From an uncultured Rhodanobacteraceae bacterium (GTDB lineage Bacteria; Pseudomonadota; Gammaproteobacteria; Xanthomonadales; Rhodanobacteraceae), in contig CAJXGK010000008.1 of NCBI GenBank assembly GCA_913053815.1, positions 1 through 16,981 of the forward strand: a DNA stretch of 16,981 bases, read 5' to 3'. The translations under genes were made by a program, and so were the position numbers. How positions within the stretch are numbered: the first letter of the stretch is position 1; every line of letters begins with the position of its first letter. Below the pieces are notes generated by a model that was given only the letters and a program-made list of their open reading frames with translations, did no database searches and was not told where the DNA came from. Of the stretch, positions 1-8,451 are shown one piece after another.

Positions 1-52
1 AAATTTGGGATAGCTAATCAATACAGATTTCCTTATCCCGAGTTCAGGTTAA

Positions 53-916
53 TTAGTTCTGCCTCGTCTCTTCGATCAGCTCTTCAAAATTACGGATGAA
101 GTAGTCCAATCGCTCAGCAAGATAGGTTTTTTGTTCATTCGTTACTGTGGGACCAAATGCCAGTATAAGTGCTTTTACCTGCTTGCTATTGTGAACAAGC
201 TGAGCTTTGTATTGTTCAGATTGATAATCTTCTGGCTTTTCTGTCAATGCAATCAATCTGGTTCGTTTTTCTTCTGTCGGGATATCGTCGTCCAGAACCT
301 GCTTTAGTGCTAACTGCCACTTTTCCCTGAAAACCAGTCTGTTTTCATGTGTCGATTGAAACCGGGGGGGCCATGATATGAGTAATTCTTTTTGTTCTTC
401 ACTTAAGGGTCCCAGCCAGTCCGAAAAGTTTTCCAGTAATCTCTCCCCACCTTCGATATTTTTTTCCTCTTCGGTGGTTTCTTTGTATTCTTCGTCAATC
501 TCTTTGTTTTCTTCTTCGAGCCGGATGAATAGTGCCTTAATCTGTTTCTCATTCAGTGTCAAAAACAAGGCGGCCATTTCAGGCGCGACCTTTGTTTTCA
601 TGGCTGTCCAGCGTTCCAGGAACTTCGCGAAAATAATTTCCGCTGATTCATCATCGATCCCTTTTGCAGTGAATGTTTTTATTTCTTTTAGATCATTTAC
701 ATACTCCGCTAACTGAGTCTCTTTGTGCCATTTCAAAAGTTGCGCAATACGTTTATCGACATCCTCTTCCTGAGTATCCGTCAGGTCAATATAATCATCA
801 ACCATACCTTCCAGAACCCAGTCGAGATTATTATAAATCGTCTTGACACCACAGGCTGATAAAAGCAGTAGCGCTGCCAAGCTGAGAATCGTCCGTTTAG
901 GAATACGTAGCGTCAT
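53..916 (-). CDS. DUF6279-type lipoprotein of unknown function
   Basis: A 287-residue protein with a short basic N-terminus, a hydrophobic run and a lipobox (L-S-A-C, Cys22), so it is probably exported and lipidated at the inner face of the outer membrane or in the inner membrane. Directly after the Cys comes the pattern Y-N-N-L-D-W, then an acidic D-D-Y-(I/V)-D-L, which is how DUF6279-type proteobacterial lipoproteins begin. The rest is highly charged, mostly Glu/Lys helix-forming sequence with repeated 'L(T/S)xEQK' segments near residues 120, 170 and 260, suggesting a long alpha-helical, perhaps coiled-coil, periplasmic domain. Its ATG overlaps the proB stop by 4 bases (ATGA type), so it is probably translationally coupled to proB. 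No clear Shine-Dalgarno is present. The function is not known to me. Base composition is AT-leaning like the rest of the left block. Confidence 0.8.
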   Translation of the reverse strand: MTLRIPKRTILSLAALLLLSACGVKTIYNNLDWVLEGMVDDYIDLTDTQEEDVDKRIAQLLKWHKETQLAEYVNDLKEIKTFTAKGIDDESAEIIFAKFLERWTAMKTKVAPEMAALFLTLNEKQIKALFIRLEEENKEIDEEYKETTEEEKNIEGGERLLENFSDWLGPLSEEQKELLISWPPRFQSTHENRLVFREKWQLALKQVLDDDIPTEEKRTRLIALTEKPEDYQSEQYKAQLVHNSKQVKALILAFGPTVTNEQKTYLAERLDYFIRNFEELIEETRQN

Positions 917-2040
917 GTCCCGGCCGTGATTACCATGTTGTCTCGGTGGATTAGCTCTTCTTCATCGATATACCCCAATATCGATTCTATTTGGTCACTG
1001 GATTGGCCAATAAGTTTCATCACTTCTTCAGAATTATAATTCATCAGTCCACGGGCGATCTCTCGACCCTGGCCATCCACGCAGCTAACCACTTCACCAC
1101 GTTGAAATTGACCACTGACCTGGCGCACCCCCACCGCAAGCAGGCTACCACCCTTGCCAATCAACACCTTGCAAGCACCGTCGTCCAGAGTCAGGCTGCC
1201 GGCTAGTTGCAATTGTCCGGCGAGCCACTGTTTCCGCGCGGTCACCGGGCTCTGTTCGGCCATGAGATAGGTACCCAGCTTTTCACCTTTGATAAGACGC
1301 AGCAGAATATCCTGTTCACGACCCGAGGCAATCAGACACGAACTTCCGGAACGTGCAGCAAGGCGCGCAGCACGTAGTTTGGTAAACATGCCACCCCGGC
1401 CCAACGCACCACCTTTGCTACTCACCATGTTGTCGAGACGACTATCGCCTACACTGGCTTCATCCACCCATTTGGCATCAGGATTGGAGCGGGGATTCTC
1501 TTCATAGAGTCCTGTTTGATCGGTCAGGATAATCAGGTGATCCGCCTCGACCAGATTTGCGACCAGGGCCGCCAGGGTGTCGTTGTCACCGAACTGGATT
1601 TCCTCAAACGCCACTGTGTCATTTTCATTGACCACAGGAATGATCTGGTGGCGCAACAATGTTTTTAAGGTACTACGCGCATTCAGATAACGACGCCGGT
1701 TGCCAAGATCATCGTGAGTTAGCAATATCTGCGCAGTATGAAAATCGTATTTTTGAAAAGCCGATTCGTAAGCCTGCACCAGACCCATTTGCCCGATCGC
1801 TGCGGCGGCCTGTAATTCGTGTAAAGACTTAGGGCGCGTAGTCCAGTTTAAACGTGACATGCCTTCGGCCACGGCTCCGGATGAGACCAGTACAATTTCA
1901 ATGCCCTGTTTCCTTAACTGGGCCATTTGCCCGACCCACTGATCAATGCCTTGATGATTCAGACCAAGGCCATCATTGGTGAGCAAGGCGCTACCAATCT
2001 TGATAACAATACGTTTCGCTTTTTCTATTGACTCTCGCAT
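913..2040 (-). CDS. proB: Glutamate 5-kinase
   Basis: Phosphorylates L-glutamate with ATP to gamma-glutamyl phosphate, the first and feedback-inhibited step of proline synthesis in the cytoplasm. The length (375 residues; E. coli 367) and domain order are normal. An amino-acid-kinase domain runs to about residue 260 and holds KIGSALL (14-20), SSGAVAEG, the glutamate-site NENDTVAF, FGDNDTLAA, TDQTGLY and the GRGGMFTK loop. A C-terminal PUA domain follows from roughly residue 280. In many gammaproteobacteria proB lies directly after obgE. Here a DUF559 gene and a repeat doublet lie between them. The leader before the ATG is AT-rich with no strong Shine-Dalgarno, and a repeat hairpin ends 18 bases upstream. 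proA is not in the window. All active-site motifs I can recognise are intact. Confidence 0.97.
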   Translation of the reverse strand: MRESIEKAKRIVIKIGSALLTNDGLGLNHQGIDQWVGQMAQLRKQGIEIVLVSSGAVAEGMSRLNWTTRPKSLHELQAAAAIGQMGLVQAYESAFQKYDFHTAQILLTHDDLGNRRRYLNARSTLKTLLRHQIIPVVNENDTVAFEEIQFGDNDTLAALVANLVEADHLIILTDQTGLYEENPRSNPDAKWVDEASVGDSRLDNMVSSKGGALGRGGMFTKLRAARLAARSGSSCLIASGREQDILLRLIKGEKLGTYLMAEQSPVTARKQWLAGQLQLAGSLTLDDGACKVLIGKGGSLLAVGVRQVSGQFQRGEVVSCVDGQGREIARGLMNYNSEEVMKLIGQSSDQIESILGYIDEEELIHRDNMVITAGT

Positions 2041-2132
2041 AGTATTTTATTTCTATTCCCTCACCCCAACCCTCTCCCAAAGGGAGAGGGAGGTATTATG
2101 CTTTCTTGATTCCTTCACCTTTATAAATACCG

Positions 2133-3653
<1,521 letters not shown>

Positions 3654-3673
3654 AAATCTCTATCTAACTACGA

Positions 3674-3934
3674 TTAAGCCGCGGGCGTGACGCTTACAAA
3701 ACTACGCTGGTGCGGGCCTTTTTTCTCGAACTTAACCGTACCGCTGGCTTTGGCAAACAAAGTATCGTCTTTACCGCGACCTACGTTTATTCCAGGGTGA
3801 AATTTGGTACCGCGCTGGCGAACCAGGATGTTACCGGCAAGCACTTGCTCACCACCGAACTTCTTCACGCCAAGGCGTTTGGACTCCGAATCGCGACCAT
3901 TACGAGTACTACCACCTGCTTTTTTATGTGCCAT
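3674..3934 (-). CDS. rpmA: 50S ribosomal protein L27
   Basis: A small basic protein of the large subunit whose N-terminus reaches toward the peptidyl-transferase centre. It has 86 residues, the normal length, and starts [16 protein letters not shown] with the diagnostic AHKK(A/G)GGSxxNGRDS. [23 protein letters not shown] follows in the middle. There is no N-terminal extension of the kind that is cleaved in Firmicutes. AGAGG precedes the ATG by about 9 bases. It begins 12 bases after the rplU stop, an operon-tight gap, and is followed by an intrinsic terminator. Confidence 0.98.
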   Translation of the reverse strand: MAHKKAGGSTRNGRDSESKRLGVKKFGGEQVLAGNILVRQRGTKFHPGINVGRGKDDTLFAKASGTVKFEKKGPHQRSFVSVTPAA

Positions 3935-3946
3935 CTATAAATCCTC

Positions 3947-4261
3947 TTACCTGGCCGCAATGCCGGTGATTTCCAGCTCAGTATAGTGTTGACGATGTCC
4001 CTGTTCTTTTTGGTAATGCTTGCGACGACGGAACTTGATGATGCGGATCTTCTTGCCACGACCATGTGCTTTCACCGTCGCAGTCACTTTACCACCATTC
4101 AGGTAAGGCGCACCGACCTTAATATCATCGCCATTGGCAACCAGCAGCACTTTATCCAGATCGATACTGCTGCCCTCGTCGGCAATCAATTTCTCGACCT
4201 TGATGCTCTGGCCTTCACTCACCCGGTATTGTTTACCGCCGGTTTCAATCACTGCGTACAT
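3947..4261 (-). CDS. rplU: 50S ribosomal protein L21
   Basis: A large-subunit protein that binds 23S rRNA. It has 104 residues (E. coli 103), starting [14 protein letters not shown] and containing [50 protein letters not shown], the complete L21 fold signature. It is the first gene of the rplU-rpmA unit and is divergent from ispB, the arrangement found in E. coli and many relatives. It has a weak GGGAGAG ribosome binding site, and a 9-bp hairpin sits just ahead of it in the leader (see 4277-4298). Confidence 0.98.
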   Translation of the reverse strand: MYAVIETGGKQYRVSEGQSIKVEKLIADEGSSIDLDKVLLVANGDDIKVGAPYLNGGKVTATVKAHGRGKKIRIIKFRRRKHYQKEQGHRQHYTELEITGIAAR

Positions 4262-4276
4262 CTTGCTGACTCTCCC

Positions 4277-4298
4277 AGGAAATTCGAAAGAATTTCCT
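4277..4298 (-). promoter_or_regulatory. Hairpin in the rplU mRNA leader
   Basis: A perfect inverted repeat AGGAAATTC / GAATTTCCT (4277-4285 with 4290-4298) has a 4-base loop, which reads UUUC in the rplU mRNA. It ends 15 bases before the rplU ATG, directly beside the only purine-rich segment that could be the ribosome binding site. Its position suits translational or autogenous control of rplU-rpmA, but that is inference from position only. Confidence 0.45.
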
Positions 4299-4424
4299 TC
4301 TATATCAAGGATATTCTACGTGTTCTTCGCAGGCGGGGATCCACTTTGTACAGATACAACCCACCTTAAAGGACGGCGATTTTAGCCGCTCCGGCGGTCA
4401 GGGTCAAACCACTTTTCCCTTAGC

Positions 4425-4453
4425 TTGACACTTTTCTCACGGCCCCCTAGCAT
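4425..4453 (+). promoter_or_regulatory. Sigma-70-like promoter for the ispB'-'mltB frame
   Basis: A perfect -35 TTGACA (4425-4430), a 17-base spacer and -10 TAGCAT (4448-4453) precede the ATG by about 36 bases. This is the best promoter match I found in the window and points into the ispB-derived frame and the rlpA that follows. Confidence 0.65.
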
Positions 4454-4489
4454 GCAGGGCCTCGGACAGCACCCGGAACCGCTAAGCTC

Positions 4490-5572
4490 ATGAAAATTGA
4501 AGAAATTTACACTCTCATCGAGGATGACATGACCCGCGTTAATCTGTGCATCCAGAAAAAGCTGCGTTCCGAGGTGGTGCTGATTGACCAGATCGGCCAA
4601 TACATCGTCCATAGCGGTGGAAAGCGCCTGCGCCCGATCCTGCATCTGCTGGCCGCCAACGCATTCCAATATGAGGGCGACGAGCACATCGAGTGCGCCA
4701 CCCTCATCGAATTTATCCACACCGCCACCCTGCTGCATGACGATGTCGTCGATGCCTCAGAACTACGCCGTGGCAAGGAGACCGCCAATGCCCTGTTCGG
4801 TAACGAGGCCAGTGTGCTGGTGGGTGATTTCCTCTATTCCCGGGCCTTCCAAATGATGGTTCAGCTCAACAAGATGCGGATCATGGACATCCTGGCCAAT
4901 GCCACGAATACCATCGCCGAGGGTGAAGTCCAGCAGCTACTCAATGTCCACGACCCAGACACCAGCGAGGCTCGCTACCTGCAGGTGATCCACGACAAGA
5001 CCGCAAAACTGTTTGAATCCGCCACCCAGCTGGCGGCACTACTGAGTTTGCCGCCGCAACGGCTGCCGGTTCCGGTACAGGATCTGCGCGGCTCCTATGC
5101 CGGAGCGATGGGCTGGAGCCAGTTCATGCCATTGAGCCTGCAACATTACGGCATCGATGGCAATGGTGATGGGCGCATCGATCTGTGGAATTCCTTGCCG
5201 GATATTTTAGCCAGTACCGCCAATTACCTGGCTGCTCATGGCTGGCAACGTGGTCAGCCCGTGGCCATGCCTGCCGTGCTAGGAAAGAATGCCGCTGAGG
5301 TGCCGGTCCAGCGCAGCAAGACGTTGTATGCGGTGGAGGCGCTGGAAGCCAAGGGCTATGCCCCCAGTGTGCCGGTCGCCCCTGAACTGCCGGCGACACT
5401 GCTCACCCTGCAAGGTGTGTACGGCCCGGAGTACTGGATAACTTTTGCTAATTTTGCGGTGATTACCCATTACAACCGCAGTCCGCTGTACGCCATGGCT
5501 GTTACCCAGCTGGCAGCGGCCATTCAGCGTGCCGCCGCAGTATCGTCTGTCAGACCTGGATCGGCACCATGA
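4490..5572 (+). CDS. ispB'-'mltB: In-frame chimera: N-terminal IspB joined to C-terminal MltB
   Basis: Residues 1 to about 184 are the front of a long-chain polyprenyl diphosphate synthase (IspB, side chain of ubiquinone). They include GGKRLRP (43-49) and the first Asp-rich motif HDDVVDASELRRG (83-95), and break off at the KTAKLFESATQLAALL helix. The second DDxxD and about 140 further residues are missing. From about residue 190 the protein is the rear of a membrane-bound lytic transglycosylase B. It has LRGSYAGAMGWSQFMP (199-214), an EF-hand-like loop GIDGNGDGRIDLW (221-233) as in Slt35/MltB, NYLAAHGW, and an ITHYNRSPLYAMAV tail. The catalytic Glu of MltB lies in the lost front half, so neither enzyme should work. 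The frame is open throughout and has the IspB start and promoter. Its stop overlaps the rlpA start (ATGA), the native mltB-rlpA junction. The junction lies near 5040-5065. It is either a real deletion/rearrangement or an assembly join. Confidence 0.88.
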   Translation: MKIEEIYTLIEDDMTRVNLCIQKKLRSEVVLIDQIGQYIVHSGGKRLRPILHLLAANAFQYEGDEHIECATLIEFIHTATLLHDDVVDASELRRGKETANALFGNEASVLVGDFLYSRAFQMMVQLNKMRIMDILANATNTIAEGEVQQLLNVHDPDTSEARYLQVIHDKTAKLFESATQLAALLSLPPQRLPVPVQDLRGSYAGAMGWSQFMPLSLQHYGIDGNGDGRIDLWNSLPDILASTANYLAAHGWQRGQPVAMPAVLGKNAAEVPVQRSKTLYAVEALEAKGYAPSVPVAPELPATLLTLQGVYGPEYWITFANFAVITHYNRSPLYAMAVTQLAAAIQRAAAVSSVRPGSAP

Positions 5573-6402
5573 GGTGGTTGGCTGGTTTATCGGCGATGCT
5601 CATTCTGGCCTTGCTCGCGGGTTGTGCTTCCAGTCCACAGCGGGCCAACGCCGGACGCTATTCCCAGCAATACGATACGACACCCTCAGGCTCGATTCCC
5701 AATGTGTACAATATCCCCGAGCCGGTACCCAGACCAGAACCACGTTCTCGCTATGGCAACAAATCTTCTTATACCGTCAATGGGCGAACCTATTATGTTC
5801 TCAGGACGGCTCGCGGCTATGTACAACGGGGTACCGCTTCCTGGTATGGCACCAAGTTTCAGGGCCATCTGACATCATCCCTGGAACGCTATGATATGTA
5901 CAAGTACAGCGCGGCCAGCAAGGTCTTGCCCTTACCGAGTTTTGCTTTAGTAACCAACCTGGCCAATGGCAAAAGTGTGGTCGTGCGCATCAATGATCGT
6001 GGCCCGTTTGTGTCGGGCCGGATCATCGATTTATCGTATGTAGCGGCGCTACGCATCGGTATTTGGCGGCATGGCACCGGTCGGGTTGAGGTCCAGGGTA
6101 TCGATCCTGACGATCCGCACTGGCGTAGCGATCTCACGGGTGGCTATGTCGCAGGTTCTGTGCAAGGGCCCCTGTATGTGCAGGTGGGTTCTTTCGAAGA
6201 TCGGCACAATGCTAAACGCTTACATGATCGCCTCGACCGGGCCGGTTTGCAGAACGTGAGTACTCATTCGGTTATGGTACGCGGTCAGCGCTTCTACCGG
6301 GTGCGTCTTGGTCCATTGCCCAATGCGGCCACGGCTCGCCGCGTGCTGGTCCGGGTGCATGCGCTGGGCCTATATTCCGCGCAAATCCTTTCCGGCTCCT
6401 GA
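5569..6402 (+). CDS. rlpA: RlpA-type septal lipoprotein (lytic transglycosylase family) with altered active site
   Basis: RlpA proteins are outer-membrane lipoproteins that bind, and in Pseudomonas aeruginosa cleave, peptide-free glycan at the septum. This 277-residue copy has a signal peptide and lipobox L-A-G-C (Cys19). A double-psi beta-barrel follows (about 85-178: RGTASWYGTKF, VTNLANGKSVVVRINDRGPF, RIIDLSYVAA), and a SPOR domain ends it (about 200-277: YVQVGSFEDRHNAKRL, YRVRLGP). The frame is complete. However, the usual TSxGExYDMYxxTAAHKTLP stretch reads TSSLERYDMYKYSAASKVLP: Glu106 and Asp109 remain, but the conserved Gly is Leu105 and the conserved His is Ser117. From memory these align with P. 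aeruginosa E120, D123 and H131. Catalysis is therefore doubtful, though SPOR binding may persist. It lies between the truncated mltB and the dead dacA. Confidence 0.9.
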   Translation: MRWLAGLSAMLILALLAGCASSPQRANAGRYSQQYDTTPSGSIPNVYNIPEPVPRPEPRSRYGNKSSYTVNGRTYYVLRTARGYVQRGTASWYGTKFQGHLTSSLERYDMYKYSAASKVLPLPSFALVTNLANGKSVVVRINDRGPFVSGRIIDLSYVAALRIGIWRHGTGRVEVQGIDPDDPHWRSDLTGGYVAGSVQGPLYVQVGSFEDRHNAKRLHDRLDRAGLQNVSTHSVMVRGQRFYRVRLGPLPNAATARRVLVRVHALGLYSAQILSGS

Positions 6403-6409
6403 AGGTCCT

Positions 6410-6970
6410 ATGTTCCATTCATCGTGCCCGGTAACGATGCCGCAATCGCACTGGCTGAGCATGTCACGGGTTCAGAAAAGGCTTTTGTGGCCCTGATGAA
6501 CGCTTAGGCCAAGCGGCTTGGCATGCGCGATACACATTATGGAAATGTCAGTGCTTATCCGCAGTCTGGCCAATATTCCAGTACTTTCGACCCGGTCTCG
6601 CTGACCGCACCTTGATCCACAATTCGCCACAGAAATACTCAATCTTCAAGCTCAAAACATTTATTTGGAACGGAATACCTGCAATGCAGTCGCAACCGCT
6701 TATTGTGGAGCGATACGTTGGTGGATGGCTTACAGATCGGGCAGACTGGTACGGAAGATTATTGCCTGGTGGTGTCCGCGCAACGGAGTGCTCAGCGAAT
6801 GATTGCCGTGGTGCTGGGTGCGGCCAGCGAAGGCACTCGTGCTGAGAAGGCCACAGAGCTACTGGATTATGGTTTCCACCTTTTCAACACCTATAGCTTG
6901 TATGGGACCGAGCAGACTCTGCTCAGTCCACGGGTATGGAAAGGTACCGTTAAGCATCTTGCTAGGGGGC
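6410..6970 (+). pseudogene. dacA: Degraded D-alanyl-D-alanine carboxypeptidase (PBP5/DacA type)
   Basis: The remnant starts 7 bases after the rlpA stop and in the middle of the enzyme, so the signal peptide and the SxxK nucleophile region are gone. Readable pieces in order are: IVPGNDAAIALAEHVTG...AFVALMN (from 6421), where the SGN motif has become PGN; TAG at 6505; AKRLGMRDTHYGN...QYSS; and TGA at 6613. A frame shift then gives LIHNSPQKYSIF..KTFIWNGI (from 6612). A shift back gives SRNRLLWSDTLVDGLQIGQTG (from 6688), where the KTG motif has become QIG. Last are YCLVVSAQR, MIAVVLGAASEGTRAEKATELLDYGFHLFNTY and RVWKGT. All three active-site motifs are lost or altered and the frame is broken at least four times, so this is not a functional gene. 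In intact relatives dacA follows rlpA, so this is decay in place. Confidence 0.9.
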
Positions 6971-7593
6971 CCGTCCATGCGTGTCACATCGGGGCTCCCG
7001 GGCCACGGATAGCCTGTGGGCCCGACCCTGGGGGGTACACACGTACCTTGCGGATCAAAGATCCGCAAGGTACCAAATCGGGGTGTCCAGCTTTGGGTTT
7101 GCAACTTCTATCAAACATGACTTGGATAAGTAAGCAGTGAACTTGTGCACCGCAGGCGCAGGAAATAAACCGGAGGTATCCAAGCCCCCTGCGGCGATCC
7201 ATATGTCAAGTGGGCCCACGCATCGATAATGGGTGCCGGCTCTATAGTGTGGCTATCCCGGCAACGCTGATTACCCTATTTCGCAAGGGGCCCCAGCGGG
7301 GTGAACTTCAGGCCCGTCTTGCTGGTAAGGTTCTCAGATAGTCTAGCCCTACAGGATGTATCTAAGCCAGGAATGATGGGTCGTTTGCTGGATAGTGTGC
7401 GGTTTCGGCGACGTGGCGACAGGCCGGCCAAGTCGGAGTGCGTCCCATGAAGACGGATGGCAATAACTGGCTCCGGTGCAACGGGTGAACGCAATGCAGT
7501 AATCGGGCCGTACGATAAGTTTATCGAGGGCCCCTCAATATTTGTAGGCATCAGCCGATATAAGCAGGTACTTGGCAGAATGGGTTGGGTTCC
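6971..7593 (+). other. Gene-free stretch between dacA remnant and motA
   Basis: No frame here gives a protein I can recognise. The plus frame runs on from dacA to a stop at 7138-7140 without family signals, and the longest minus-strand frame (7276-7665) overlaps motA and has no family features. The stretch holds a perfect palindrome (7043-7073) and several GGGCCC sites (near 6967, 7018, 7212, 7287 and 7531). It is probably the rest of dacA plus remains of whatever once lay upstream of motA. I found no good promoter for motA. Confidence 0.6.
7043..7073. repeat. Perfect palindrome, 14-bp arms
   Basis: GTACCTTGCGGATC (7043-7056), loop AAA, then its exact reverse complement (7060-7073). It contains a GATC in each arm and ends in GGTACC on the right. 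There is no T-run on either side, so it is not an intrinsic terminator. It lies just downstream of the dacA remnant in non-coding sequence. Confidence 0.85.
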
Positions 7594-8451
7594 ATGCTTC
7601 TGATCATTGGCGTGGTCATTGTTTTTGGCAGTGTCGTGGGTGGCTATGTTATGGATCATGGGCAACTTGCGGCTTTGTGGCAGCCTACCGAATTGCTGAT
7701 TATCGGCGGGGCTTCAGTCGGTGCGTTTGTCACCAGCAATCCTCCGGCCGTGGTCAATGCGGCGCTGAAGGGGGTTTCCTCTCTGATGGGAGGGCCGCAA
7801 TACAAGCGCCAGGACTATGTTGACCTTTTATCACTCTTGTTTGACCTGCTCATCAAGGTTCGTAAAGAGGGCCTGATGAGTCTGGAGGAGCACGTCGATA
7901 ACCCGGGGGAGAGCCCCCTTTTCACGGTCTACCCAAGGTTGATGAAAGAGCATCACCTGATCGATTTCATGACCGACTGTTTGCGCCTGATGGTGGGGGG
8001 CGGCATGAATCCAATGGAACTCGAGCAATTGCTGGATACCGAGCTGGAAACCCATCACTCGGATGGTATGGCTCCTGCGTTAGCGTTGCAGAAGATGGCG
8101 GACGCCTTGCCTGGTTTCGGTATCGTGGCGGCAGTCCTGGGGATCGTAACGACGATGAGTTCCATCGGCTCTGGTGATGTAGCAACCATTGGTAGTCATG
8201 TTGCCGCGGCTCTGGTTGGGACCTTTCTTGGCATCCTACTTGCGTATGGTCTGGTTGGCCCACTCTCCGCAGCACTTGAATACCGGGCTAACGATGACAG
8301 TAAGCCGTTTGAGGTGACCAAGATTGCACTGGTGGCAAGCTTGCGCGGTTACAACCCCCAGGTCGCCATCGAGTTTGCGCGCAAGTCTCTGGCTGTCAAG
8401 GTGCGTCCCAGTTTTCCGGATCTTGAGGCTCATCTTAAAGAGCAGCGTTGA
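7594..8451 (+). CDS. motA: Flagellar stator protein MotA
   Basis: An inner-membrane proton-channel subunit that pushes on FliG to turn the flagellum. It has 285 residues from ATG at 7594; an in-frame TTG at 7585 would add three residues, and I prefer the ATG because the protein then begins MLLIIGVVIVFGSVVGGY like relatives. There are four membrane segments: about 1-20, 31-50, and a pair near 168-190 and 200-222. The cytoplasmic loop carries KVRKEGLMSLEEHV, with the Arg and Glu that meet FliG. The two conserved prolines are in ALPGFGIVAAVLGIV and GLVGPLSAALEY. It is typical of the MotC/PomA-like long-lived group found beside chemotaxis genes, but no chemotaxis gene is adjacent. It overlaps motB (TGATG). 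The gene is intact and clean, unlike the sequence just upstream. Confidence 0.95.
   Translation: MLLIIGVVIVFGSVVGGYVMDHGQLAALWQPTELLIIGGASVGAFVTSNPPAVVNAALKGVSSLMGGPQYKRQDYVDLLSLLFDLLIKVRKEGLMSLEEHVDNPGESPLFTVYPRLMKEHHLIDFMTDCLRLMVGGGMNPMELEQLLDTELETHHSDGMAPALALQKMADALPGFGIVAAVLGIVTTMSSIGSGDVATIGSHVAAALVGTFLGILLAYGLVGPLSAALEYRANDDSKPFEVTKIALVASLRGYNPQVAIEFARKSLAVKVRPSFPDLEAHLKEQR

Noticed and set aside
5..39. GGGATA/TATCCC as a terminator after the lipoprotein gene
   Set aside because: Short stem with a large loop and no real T-run.
378..716. Ser-rich plus-strand frame opposite the lipoprotein gene
   Set aside because: It is the complement of Glu/Lys-rich codons and has no independent support.
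7276..7665. Minus-strand frame of 129 residues overlapping motA
   Set aside because: No recognisable domain, and it overlaps the well-supported motA start.
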